This document shows, in pieces, positions 1-8,096 of a stretch of DNA of 64,000 bases (the stretch's first letter is position 1; every line of letters begins with the position of its first letter). The position numbers were made by a program, and so were the translations under genes. The DNA lies in NCBI GenBank assembly GCA_964496505.1, contig CAZBZV010000014.1, positions 4,212 to 68,211 of the forward strand, written 5' to 3'. The notes under the pieces were generated by a model, which was not told where the DNA came from, did no database searches, and was given only the letters and a program-made list of their open reading frames with translations. This DNA is from JAABVY01 sp964496505. GTDB taxonomy: Bacteria; Zixibacteria; MSB-5A5; JAABVY01.

Positions 1-1659
1 ATCTGTTTCTACTGCAATCTTTCCGATTCATATCTGTTCGAGAAGAAAAAGCACCGTATCTACACGATTTTAGCTGGAATATTTATGCAGGCACTGGTCG
101 GATCGGTTGCGATCCTTCTTTGGCGGATGCTCAAAACCGATACGCCCGTATCCGACATACTCTTCCTGACAGCCTCGATTGCCCTTATCACGCTTTTATT
201 CAACCTGAATCCGCTTTTGAAGCTGGATGGTTATTATCTTCTGACCGATATAGTCGAAATTCCCAATCTGCGCAAAAAGGCCTTCGGTTATTTGAAAAGC
301 CTTCTCAGGTCGGTTTTCATTGGCCCGGATAATTACCGTAAAGGGCTTACCTGGCATGAGCGCAGGGTATTTCTGACCTATTCACTTCTGGCTATTCTAT
401 ACTCGCTGATACTGTTCATATGGATTGGTTCCCTGGTTTACAATCTTCTGGTTGGCGCCTGGGGCGGGACAGGATTTCTGTTGTTTTTACTCTTGCTTCT
501 TATTATTTTCCATCAACCGATATCGTATATCTTTAAATGGTTTGGACGGCTGTTATCAAGACAGGGAGTGTCAGTGCCGAAATCAGTCAGATTCTATATT
601 TGGATAACGGTTTTATCCGCTTTGGTTCTTCTGGCGATCTTTTATCCGGTAGACTTGAAGATTAACGCCCCGGTTACGGTTGAGCCTCTGGAAAAATTTA
701 TCATAAAGGGAGGCAATAACAGCCAGCTCGAGACCAAATGGTTTCAGGGCGGCGTTAGCCAGAAGCCGATCAACCGCGTCTACCAATTCAGTATCTCCGA
801 TTTCGCCGTGCTCGATATCGAACCGACTATGACCGTGGGCACACATGTCGACAGCGGCGATATCCTTCTGCAGATATCCTCCAATCACTTCCAGAGCAAG
901 TTGGAGCAGACCAATGCCGAGATTCAGAAGGCCCGCGCCGAATACGAGCTGCTTCTATCCGACCCCAAGGCCGCCGAGTTGGCACGCGCCAAGGCCGCAC
1001 TCGAGGAGGAGAAGCTCAAGCAGATTAATGTGGAACAGGAATATCAGCGCGCCCATAAGCTGCATGAAAAAGGGCTGATCTCAGAGGAGGAATGGGAGAC
1101 GGCCAAAACCACACGATATGTCCAGAACAAAAAGGTCGATTTCTCTCAGTCCGAGGTAGACCTTCTCAAGGAAGGTCCCAAAACCGAGGAGCTTTTCAGC
1201 CAGGAAGCTGAAATCAGACGGCTGGAGTCGCAAGCGCAATATCTGCGTGATCAAATCGCCGCCTGCACGATACGGGCGCCCTTCTCCGGCACCATCACCC
1301 GCTACGGGGTGGATGAAGAGTTGATTTCTATCAGCCGTACCGATTCGGTGGAGGTCAATATCCGTGTGCCGGAAGATCAAATCGATATTCTGGCGATGGA
1401 ACAGGATATAAAATTCAGGGTGGCCGGCTATCCCCAAAAATCATTTCACGGCACAGTCGATAAGGTCATAGCCAGTTCGCATAACAGCGGCAATCAAAGC
1501 CATTTCGTGGCTATCGGCACGATATCCAATCCGGACGGCCTCTTGAAAGATGGTATGGAAGGTTATGCGAAGATATACTGCGGTAAAACAAGTGTGGCTA
1601 ACAACATCTTAAGGAAATTCGTGAGATTTTTCCGGGTTGAATTCTGGTCCTGGTTCTAA
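1..1659 (+). CDS. M50-type peptidase / HlyD-like adaptor fusion, 5'-truncated by window edge
   Basis: The frame is open from base 1, so the N-terminus, including any HExxH zinc site, lies outside; 552 residues are visible and the ATG at 85 is only an internal Met. The visible part starts in membrane segments and carries NPLLKLDGYYLL (about bases 202-240), the conserved Asp region of site-2-protease-like M50 proteins, followed by DIVEIPNLR as in the 'putative peptide zinc metalloprotease' group. Further membrane segments run to about base 650. Then comes a periplasmic adaptor: first lipoyl half (about 830-880), a long charged helical hairpin (about 885-1240), and second half IRAPFSGTITRYG (about 1265). 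Such fusions are known beside modified-peptide export systems, where they are thought to process or export small peptides. The downstream 25-aa gene fits that. Family call is firm; substrate is inference. Confidence 0.85.
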   Translation: MCFYCNLSDSYLFEKKKHRIYTILAGIFMQALVGSVAILLWRMLKTDTPVSDILFLTASIALITLLFNLNPLLKLDGYYLLTDIVEIPNLRKKAFGYLKSLLRSVFIGPDNYRKGLTWHERRVFLTYSLLAILYSLILFIWIGSLVYNLLVGAWGGTGFLLFLLLLLIIFHQPISYIFKWFGRLLSRQGVSVPKSVRFYIWITVLSALVLLAIFYPVDLKINAPVTVEPLEKFIIKGGNNSQLETKWFQGGVSQKPINRVYQFSISDFAVLDIEPTMTVGTHVDSGDILLQISSNHFQSKLEQTNAEIQKARAEYELLLSDPKAAELARAKAALEEEKLKQINVEQEYQRAHKLHEKGLISEEEWETAKTTRYVQNKKVDFSQSEVDLLKEGPKTEELFSQEAEIRRLESQAQYLRDQIAACTIRAPFSGTITRYGVDEELISISRTDSVEVNIRVPEDQIDILAMEQDIKFRVAGYPQKSFHGTVDKVIASSHNSGNQSHFVAIGTISNPDGLLKDGMEGYAKIYCGKTSVANNILRKFVRFFRVEFWSWF

Positions 1660-1761
1660 AAGTTGTCTTTGCAACTAAGTGAAAATCAAACAGTTACATT
1701 TTTGTCAAATTTTAAAACCGCGTTTCCACTCTTAATCAGACCTCTAAGTTCATATTATTGC

Positions 1762-1790
1762 TTGACATACCAGAATATCGTGTATATTAT
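1762..1790 (+). promoter_or_regulatory. sigma70-type promoter for the 25-aa peptide gene
   Basis: TTGACA at 1762-1767, a 17-nt spacer, then TATTAT at 1785-1790. This is one of the best consensus matches seen in the window. Transcription would start near 1797 and give a leader of about 100 nt before the peptide ATG, so the peptide is not dependent on read-through from the upstream fusion gene. Confidence 0.7.
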
Positions 1791-1898
1791 AAATACACTA
1801 CATGCGAATGCTTTTGGCTACAGGACTAAAATAGGATTAAAAAAATGCCATCTATAGGATGATGGTATTACCGGTCACTCTCTACATAGGAGGTGCTA

Positions 1899-1976
1899 AT
1901 GGAATTCTACGAACTGCTGATTGAGGAACTGGAAGAAAAGGTTGCTCCGATTGGTATCAGCCAGGGTGGACAATAG
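1899..1976 (+). CDS. 25-aa peptide, candidate RiPP-type precursor
   Basis: This very short ORF has all the signals of an expressed gene: perfect AGGAGG (1888-1893) five bases before ATG, a consensus promoter upstream, and a strong terminator 26 bases after the stop. The peptide has an acidic, amphipathic N-terminal half (MEFYELLIEELEEKV) and a small, Gly-rich tail ending in ISQGGQ. A helical acidic leader plus a short Gly-containing core is the layout of precursors of ribosomally made, modified peptides. It also follows an M50-HlyD fusion of the kind found with peptide export. There is no Cys, and no modifying enzyme is visible because the window begins inside the neighbour. It could instead be a regulatory or toxin-like micropeptide. 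Gene reality is well supported; function is inference. Confidence 0.7.
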   Translation: MEFYELLIEELEEKVAPIGISQGGQ

Positions 1977-2001
1977 AATCCAGCCTGAATTGACCGGATA
2001 T

Positions 2002-2036
2002 AGGCCGTCCTTTTGGGCGGCCTTTCTATTTTTGTC
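2002..2036 (+). terminator. Rho-independent terminator after the peptide gene
   Basis: AGGCCGTCC (2002-2010) and GGGCGGCCT (2015-2023) form a 9-bp stem with one G-U pair and a TTTT loop, followed by TTCTATTTTTG. The T-tract runs into the stop codon of the convergent kinase gene. Confidence 0.8.
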
Positions 2037-5000
2037 CCATTCGCCGGGCAAGATCCATAATTTCACTCTTTAATGACATTGCCATAGGATGCTGGAGGAA
2101 GTTCTGAAGGTAGTCCTTGCGATTGATAGTCTGCGCAATCGATTTTAAAATCGTCACCGATTTTTTGAAATTCACATATGCCTCTTCATAGTTCAAAAGC
2201 GTACGTTCTATTTTGCCCTGACAGAATTTTATCTTCCAGAGAAGATTCCTTTGATTCTGAACCTCCGCCAGACCCGAGGCTTCGGATAAAAGATCGCGCG
2301 CCCTGTCGTACAAACCGTTGCCGAGCGCCAGACGGGCCTGCAAGTACAACACTCTCGGCTTCAATGTCTGATTTACATGCTTGGAAATCAATATATTCAA
2401 CTTCTCCGGATCGGGTGGCTGGACATTTTCAGTTTCGACCGCAAGCTTCAAAATATCTTGATAATATCTGCACTCCAGATGGTCGGATTCGACGTTTTTC
2501 AACAATTCCCCGGCCTCGTTAAGCATTTTCGAGCATGCATCAAAATCCCGCTTAAACTGCAGCAGACCCTCGATCCTATATAAAAGCACCGCCAGTCTCT
2601 GTTTGTCGCTGTCGATTTCTCTGGCTCTGTCGAGAGCTTTGTCGGTGGAAATCCAGAAAGGCTCCTCGTCGTTAAGATAAAGATAAAGAACCTCAAAATC
2701 GGTGTAGATCAGAAACTCCAAATTGAATTCAGTGATATTATCGACTATTCTTCTGGCCTGATGAAGGATGTCGTCCGCCTGGCCGAGCTGGCCGGTTTCG
2801 CATTGAATGATTCCGATCTGCCGCAGGAAGGTGGCCTGTAAAGGCAGCGACTCCACCTCGCATGCCAGCGCGAAACCCTCTTCGGCGAATGAAAGAGCCT
2901 TCTGGAAATGACCCAGATAAATCTCGCACAGTCCGATATTCTCGAGATTGAACAGTATCTCTCTTTTGGAGTCGATCTCACGATTGATTTTCAGCGAATC
3001 ATACAGATAGACAAGAGCCTGGGGAATATCCCCCAGCTCCTCGTAAACCGCACCCAGATTATTGTAGGTGCGGGCAAGCTCGGGACGGTCATTGATCTGC
3101 TTTTTTATCTTAATCGAACGTTTATAGAAGTCGATCGTCTTGTCAAAGCGGTTTTTGAAAATATAACACGAACCAATGTTATTGAGGGTGGAGGCAAGCT
3201 CCTTGAGCAGATTCAATTCCTCCTGAATTTCCAGCGCCTTCTGATAGCTTTCCAGGGCCAGATCTATTTTTGAACCAACCCAGTATATATTGCCGATATT
3301 GTTATATGTATGCGAGAGCTCGATTCTATTATCCAGCTTCTCGTAGATCTCCAGAGCTTTCTGCAGGGCTCTGAGCCCCTTTTTGTACTCACAGGCAGCT
3401 TTATAAACATCTCCGGCATATTTATAGGCTCTGGCAACAATCTCTTGATTGGGAAGCTTTTTCTTCATACGGATTATCCGGGCAAACGATTTCAGACTTC
3501 GGTTGCTGTGTCCAAGGAGGTTTTCAATATTGCCCAGTGCCGCCAGAAGTCTGGCCTGATACTGGCTGGTATCGGTTCTTTGCTTCAGTTTTTTGGCAAG
3601 CTCAAGACTGGCTGAGACCATTTTCAGGGCCACACGGAATTTCTCGTTTGAGATCAGCCATTCCGATGCCCTCAGTGTCCATTTCACAGAATCATCAAGC
3701 TCCTGGGCGCAGGTGAAGTTATGCGCCAGGCTCAGGACTCGCTCCTCCTGGCCGACGCCGATGCCGTTGTGCTCGATAATCGAGGCCGCCCTGAGATGTA
3801 AACGCCTCAGGCTTTCCGGATCGTAAGAATTGACCAGTCCCACCCTGAGCATATCATTCTTGAAATAATATATGTCCCCTTTGCGTTCGAGGATATTGGC
3901 TTCCGTCAGTTCATTGAGCATTACCAGCGGGTCGCCCTTTGAATCGCCAACATATTTCAATACAAAAATGCGGTCGAAGCCATATCGCATCGGCGACAAT
4001 GCAGCAGCGACCGAGAACAAACCCGAGGGCAGCGCTCTGAGTGCATCTACTGCTCGTTTCTGAAGCTCTTGTGGTAACGGCCAGGATATGAAACGGCCCG
4101 AATCGATATCCCATTTATCCCCGGCGAAAGAGATGATCTTCTCATCATGCAAATCGTTCAGGGAGGTTATCAGGGCGGAGGCATCATACGAGCTTATGGC
4201 TTTAAGCTTATCGAGCAATTCCTGATCGAGACGTTCTTCATCGAACCACTTCTCCATATCTGGCGTCAAATCAATTTCAATCTTCTCCGCCATCTCTGGG
4301 ATTCTGCATTTACCGAATTCCGGCTTGAGAAGCAATCTGTATTCTATCAGGTCTTCTTTCCCAAATTCAGGTTCATAATTCTCGCCCGGGCTAAGCCTAT
4401 GTTTTTTTATTACAGCCCTTTTAACCGCCTTGGAGGAAACCTCCGAAAATCTCGGATCGCTATTCGAATCCGCGCATTCAAACACATTGTAATATTGGCT
4501 TTGAAGTATTGCTTTCAGGAGTTCTGAGAATTTATTGAGCACAACCTCGTCTTCAAAAACAAAAATCCCCGCTTCATTATCTTCATATCTGTTTCTCTCG
4601 AACATTTTGGCCAGTTTGATTCCGATCAGGCTTTCAACCAGTTCCGAGGGATTAATCTTGAATGAATCCTCATCAATTAATTTCCCGATCGCTTGTGCTG
4701 TTTTGAAGACCGAGTCCGGACGGCTGTCGGCATCTTTCGAAAGCATCCTGTGTGTCAATTCTATAAACTCGTCCGGATAGTTTCCATTATTTTCGATCGG
4801 CGCAAACGGTTTTTCCAGCTTGTCCGAAATTATCATTAGTGGATCGTCTCCGGTATACGGAACCTTTCCGGTTATCAGCTTATAGATAATCACGCCCAGG
4901 CTGTAAAGGTCGGATTTTTTATCCGGCTGTTTGGAATCGAAGAGCTCGGGAGCCATATACTCCACAGTTCCGGCCAGCCTTTTATCCGGATTGTCCGGAT

Positions 5001-5475
5001 TAAAATCGATTGTCAGCCCCAGGTCCAGAAGCTTGACGATTGTTTCCCCTTGTGACTTGATTAACTTTACGTTTTCCGGCTTGAGATCGTTATGGATCAG
5101 GTTGAAAAAATGCAGGAATGAGAGAGATGACGCGATTTTATGGCAGGTATGTAAAAACATATTAGTATCATCGGGGGCTATATCATCATCGATATTTCCT
5201 TCGTCCAGAAGCTCCATGGTGTAGAACGGGAAATTGTTCTCGTTATAGCCGTAATCATAGACCTTTACCAGATTACTGCTGGCAAGCTTGAGAACGAGGA
5301 AGAATTCGTTGAAGAAGGCGTTGTCGTCAGGGGATGCTGATTCATCCGGAGAAAATATCTTTAAAGCGAGTTTCTTTTGTAGATTTTTATCGTAAACAGC
5401 ATAAACCTCGCCCCCGCCCCCTGAGCCGATTTTATTCACCAGCTCATACCGTTCGGCAAGGTATAAGTCTTTCAT
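2026..5475 (-). CDS. Ser/Thr protein kinase with TPR repeats
   Basis: Cytoplasmic eukaryote-like kinase of 1149 aa. N-terminal kinase domain (about 8-270): glycine loop GSGGGG (17-22), ATP Lys in ALKIF (K39), catalytic loop HNDLKPEN (Asp130; Asn replaces the Arg of HRD, so a non-RD kinase), DLG instead of DFG (Asp151), and MAPELF. A long middle region of unclear fold follows, then about six tetratricopeptide repeats (about 690-910) and further helical repeats to the end. This resembles large kinase-TPR signalling proteins. ATG at 5475 is preferred over TTG at 5478 because AAAGGA sits at usable distance only for the ATG. It follows the histidine kinase gene by 11 bases, so the two are probably co-transcribed. 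No membrane segment was seen. Confidence 0.88.
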   Translation of the reverse strand: MKDLYLAERYELVNKIGSGGGGEVYAVYDKNLQKKLALKIFSPDESASPDDNAFFNEFFLVLKLASSNLVKVYDYGYNENNFPFYTMELLDEGNIDDDIAPDDTNMFLHTCHKIASSLSFLHFFNLIHNDLKPENVKLIKSQGETIVKLLDLGLTIDFNPDNPDKRLAGTVEYMAPELFDSKQPDKKSDLYSLGVIIYKLITGKVPYTGDDPLMIISDKLEKPFAPIENNGNYPDEFIELTHRMLSKDADSRPDSVFKTAQAIGKLIDEDSFKINPSELVESLIGIKLAKMFERNRYEDNEAGIFVFEDEVVLNKFSELLKAILQSQYYNVFECADSNSDPRFSEVSSKAVKRAVIKKHRLSPGENYEPEFGKEDLIEYRLLLKPEFGKCRIPEMAEKIEIDLTPDMEKWFDEERLDQELLDKLKAISSYDASALITSLNDLHDEKIISFAGDKWDIDSGRFISWPLPQELQKRAVDALRALPSGLFSVAAALSPMRYGFDRIFVLKYVGDSKGDPLVMLNELTEANILERKGDIYYFKNDMLRVGLVNSYDPESLRRLHLRAASIIEHNGIGVGQEERVLSLAHNFTCAQELDDSVKWTLRASEWLISNEKFRVALKMVSASLELAKKLKQRTDTSQYQARLLAALGNIENLLGHSNRSLKSFARIIRMKKKLPNQEIVARAYKYAGDVYKAACEYKKGLRALQKALEIYEKLDNRIELSHTYNNIGNIYWVGSKIDLALESYQKALEIQEELNLLKELASTLNNIGSCYIFKNRFDKTIDFYKRSIKIKKQINDRPELARTYNNLGAVYEELGDIPQALVYLYDSLKINREIDSKREILFNLENIGLCEIYLGHFQKALSFAEEGFALACEVESLPLQATFLRQIGIIQCETGQLGQADDILHQARRIVDNITEFNLEFLIYTDFEVLYLYLNDEEPFWISTDKALDRAREIDSDKQRLAVLLYRIEGLLQFKRDFDACSKMLNEAGELLKNVESDHLECRYYQDILKLAVETENVQPPDPEKLNILISKHVNQTLKPRVLYLQARLALGNGLYDRARDLLSEASGLAEVQNQRNLLWKIKFCQGKIERTLLNYEEAYVNFKKSVTILKSIAQTINRKDYLQNFLQHPMAMSLKSEIMDLARRMGQK

Positions 5476-5486
5476 CAAATCCTTTG

Positions 5487-7280
5487 TTACTTCGGCTGAC
5501 TGGCTGGAATCGTAATAGTAAATGTCGTTTTATCATTCGGGACGCTTTCGATTTTTATGTCGCCGAAATGATTTTCGATTATCCGCTTACAATTTGCCAA
5601 TCCCAGGCCATGCCCGTCTTTTTTGGTCGTGAATCCCGGTTCGAATATTTTCTGGATATCACGAGCTTCGATACCGGGTCCGTTATCGGTAATACTGATT
5701 ACCGCCCTCTCATTCTCTTTACTGCTGCGACAGGCGTCTATGCGGATAACCCCTTTTTTATTGTCTAAACTGCTAATAGAGTCGTTGGCGTTATAAATGA
5801 TATTCAAAAGTACCTGCTGAATTTGCCCCACATCCATCTCCACCAGGGGCAGGTCGTGGGCGATATTCACAACGAATTTGACCGAGGCGAATTTCCTCTG
5901 GGGCTTGATCGAGAAAAGCAGGTCTTCCACCAGTTTCCTGATATCGTAGGCAACTATTTCCTTCTCGAGCTTCGAGAAATCCATCAGGCCGTCGGTAAAG
6001 CGCTTGATCTTGGAAATATTATCGATTATGGCACTGCTGTTGCGTTCCAGCTTATCGTATTTTTTCATGTTCACATTGCGGACCATAAGCTCGGCGCTGT
6101 TGGAGATAATGGCGAGATAATTATTGAGCTCGTGCCCGATAGAGGCCGCCATTTCGCCCTTAGCCACGAGTTTCTCCGAAAGCATGACGTAATTCTCGAG
6201 AATCACCTTTTCGGTTATATCTTCGATAACTATTATCAGGCTCTTGGGCTTCTCAGGCTCGTTTTCAAGCGGTGTGATTTTGACATTAAGTACTTTTTCA
6301 TCATCATCCAATTTGTAATAATAGTGGGTATCCTCGAAAACATCACGGCTGGAATACACCTCATCCAGATTCCGCCGCCAGTAGGCCACCTGGTCCTCAT
6401 TGAGGATCTCGAAAAAGCGCGAGCCGCTGATTTTGCTGCGATTCGACTGCGTTCTTTTCGAGGGCGGGGTCAGGATTTCATAGGCGGCAACATTCAGGCT
6501 GGTAACATCATAATGCTGATTTACTACTATGATTCCCACGGGAGTCTGATTTACGATATTCTCGTTATATCTTTTGAGCGCCAGAAGGTTTTCATAAAGC
6601 TTGGCATTTTCAATGGCAATCGCGGCCTGCTCCGCGAAAAGTTCAAACAGATACAGGTCACTCTGCAGGAATACCTTGGCCTCGGTGCTGTTGTCCAGAT
6701 AAACAACCCCTATGATTTTCTCTTTGATCTTGAGCGGCACGCACATGATTGAACGGAGATTAAGCTCCGCAATCGATTTCTGCTTGGAGTATTTCTCATC
6801 AGCCTGAGCATCGGATGTATAGACCGAGACCCCGTTCTGTGCCACCTTGTTGGCGATGGAATTCGAGATTTTAAAATCGTCTTCCATCAGGCGGTCACGG
6901 GCGATATTGTGCAGAGTTTTAAACTGCAACTCGCCGGATTCATCCAGAAGCATAAGAAATCCTCGCTCGGCCTGCAAAAGCTCAACCGCATGTTCCAGCA
7001 CCTTATGCAGTATATCATCCAGCACAAGCGATGAATTGATCGCCTGTGAAATATCGAGGATTGCTTTTATGTCGGCTGTGCGAGTTTCAGACAAACTGGA
7101 TTTTTCCGCCAGGGTTGGATACTTGTTTTCTATCGAAGAAAGATTGGATTCCATCTCCGAAAGAAGATCAAGCTCCATCATCGGTTCCGTGTCTTCATCA
7201 TCATTTTTCTGTTTTGACGAGGGAGTATAAATCTTGTTAGTTTCTTCCAGCTTGGGACTACTCTGTTCTTTTAGAGACAT
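5487..7280 (-). CDS. GAF-PAS sensor histidine kinase
   Basis: Soluble sensor kinase of 597 aa: a Ser/Asp/Glu-rich N-terminus, a GAF domain (about 80-220, with RGFLMLLDESG and MCVPLKIKEKIIGVVYLDN), a PAS domain (about 235-365), HisKA with GHELNN (phospho-acceptor His), and a HATPase domain with N box NIIYNAND, DNGPGI and GHGLGLANCK. No receiver domain and no transmembrane helix are seen, so it should sense a cytoplasmic signal or ligand. ATG at 7280 is chosen over an in-frame GTG at 7295 because an AGG-type ribosome site lies 7 bases before the ATG and none before the GTG. It is first in an operon with the Ser/Thr kinase downstream; no response regulator gene is adjacent. Confidence 0.9.
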   Translation of the reverse strand: MSLKEQSSPKLEETNKIYTPSSKQKNDDEDTEPMMELDLLSEMESNLSSIENKYPTLAEKSSLSETRTADIKAILDISQAINSSLVLDDILHKVLEHAVELLQAERGFLMLLDESGELQFKTLHNIARDRLMEDDFKISNSIANKVAQNGVSVYTSDAQADEKYSKQKSIAELNLRSIMCVPLKIKEKIIGVVYLDNSTEAKVFLQSDLYLFELFAEQAAIAIENAKLYENLLALKRYNENIVNQTPVGIIVVNQHYDVTSLNVAAYEILTPPSKRTQSNRSKISGSRFFEILNEDQVAYWRRNLDEVYSSRDVFEDTHYYYKLDDDEKVLNVKITPLENEPEKPKSLIIVIEDITEKVILENYVMLSEKLVAKGEMAASIGHELNNYLAIISNSAELMVRNVNMKKYDKLERNSSAIIDNISKIKRFTDGLMDFSKLEKEIVAYDIRKLVEDLLFSIKPQRKFASVKFVVNIAHDLPLVEMDVGQIQQVLLNIIYNANDSISSLDNKKGVIRIDACRSSKENERAVISITDNGPGIEARDIQKIFEPGFTTKKDGHGLGLANCKRIIENHFGDIKIESVPNDKTTFTITIPASQPK

Positions 7281-7370
7281 ATATATACCTGCCACATAGT
7301 TTTATCTTATCAGTTTAGTTATCGGAAAAGCGTGTGGAAACGTTAACCTTAATGATATTAAAGTCTTATG

Positions 7371-7397
7371 AAAAAATCCCTACACAATAGGGATTTT
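7371..7397 (-). terminator. terminator of the Omp85 operon
   Basis: AAAATCCCTA (7373-7382) and TAGGGATTTT (7388-7397) form a 10-bp stem with a 5-nt loop. Read on the minus strand it ends in a T run, just after the stop of the 7400-8089 gene. Confidence 0.7.
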
Positions 7398-7399
7398 AT

Positions 7400-8089
7400 C
7401 TAAGGCCTAACTTCTTTCAAATCAACAAGTTTGAAAATAAAGCCTGAGAAGTGATGTTTTATCGGCCCCATTCCGGTAATATCAACTAATTGCTCGAAAA
7501 TCTTCTGTTGAAATTTTGAACTTTTTTGACCGCTGTCAGATTCATTTTTGATTTCTCCGCTGTACCAGTCGCTGGCGCTTTCGATCTCCTCCGCGGTTAA
7601 ACGCCGCAGTTCCAAATTGAAATCGAAATAAAGATTATCACCGGAATTGTAGTTTTCCCTGTGCCCGCAGATAAGAAGCAATGACTCGTTTAGTACGGCC
7701 TGCAGATCATTGATATTCTTGTATGATTTATTTATGACACGGTCCTCGAAGCTGCGGATTGCCAGATGAAATCTGGACCCGAACGGCTTGTAATCTATAG
7801 TGACACTGCAACTATGTTTTTCGAGTGCTGGATCGAACCATAGTGAATAGGACCTTTTCAATGTCACCGTCAAATCGATATGAAGTGGAAGTCCGTCCTT
7901 GATGCTTTCGACCATCTCCTCTGAGAGCAGCCGGTCGCAATTAATGTCCACAGTCAGTCGGTTGTCATAGATAAAGATGTCGTAATCGAACGGTGCATTA
8001 TCGGCATGAAGCTGACCTGCTGAGCTTAGAAAAAGACAGATTATAACTGCGCCTAAAAGTGTTTTTGGTATGCCGGTCATGAAATACAT
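7400..8089 (-). CDS. secreted protein, DUF4390-like
   Basis: 229-aa protein with an N-terminal signal peptide (hydrophobic stretch, then LHADNAP) and no further membrane segment, so probably periplasmic. The region DGLPLHIDLTVTLKRSYSLWFD, read in two parts around the Pro-Leu, resembles the DUF4390 pattern of a 'GiPL' motif followed by beta strands with a Trp; I recognise this only loosely. Its start lies 7 bases after the stop of the Omp85-family gene and a terminator follows directly, so the two form a compact two-gene operon. That suggests a shared role at the outer membrane. Two Met codons (8089, 8080) are possible starts; neither has a strong ribosome site. Function unknown. Confidence 0.6.
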   Translation of the reverse strand: MYFMTGIPKTLLGAVIICLFLSSAGQLHADNAPFDYDIFIYDNRLTVDINCDRLLSEEMVESIKDGLPLHIDLTVTLKRSYSLWFDPALEKHSCSVTIDYKPFGSRFHLAIRSFEDRVINKSYKNINDLQAVLNESLLLICGHRENYNSGDNLYFDFNLELRRLTAEEIESASDWYSGEIKNESDSGQKSSKFQQKIFEQLVDITGMGPIKHHFSGFIFKLVDLKEVRP

Positions 8090-8096
8090 GCATCAC

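Noticed and set aside
1663..1857. 64-codon frame after the M50-HlyD gene
   Set aside because: Starts at TTG without a ribosome site and runs across the promoter of the 25-aa peptide gene.
5823..6752. 309-aa plus-strand ORF
   Set aside because: Lies antisense to the GAF-PAS histidine kinase; low-complexity His/Ile-rich translation and no ribosome site. It is a shadow frame.
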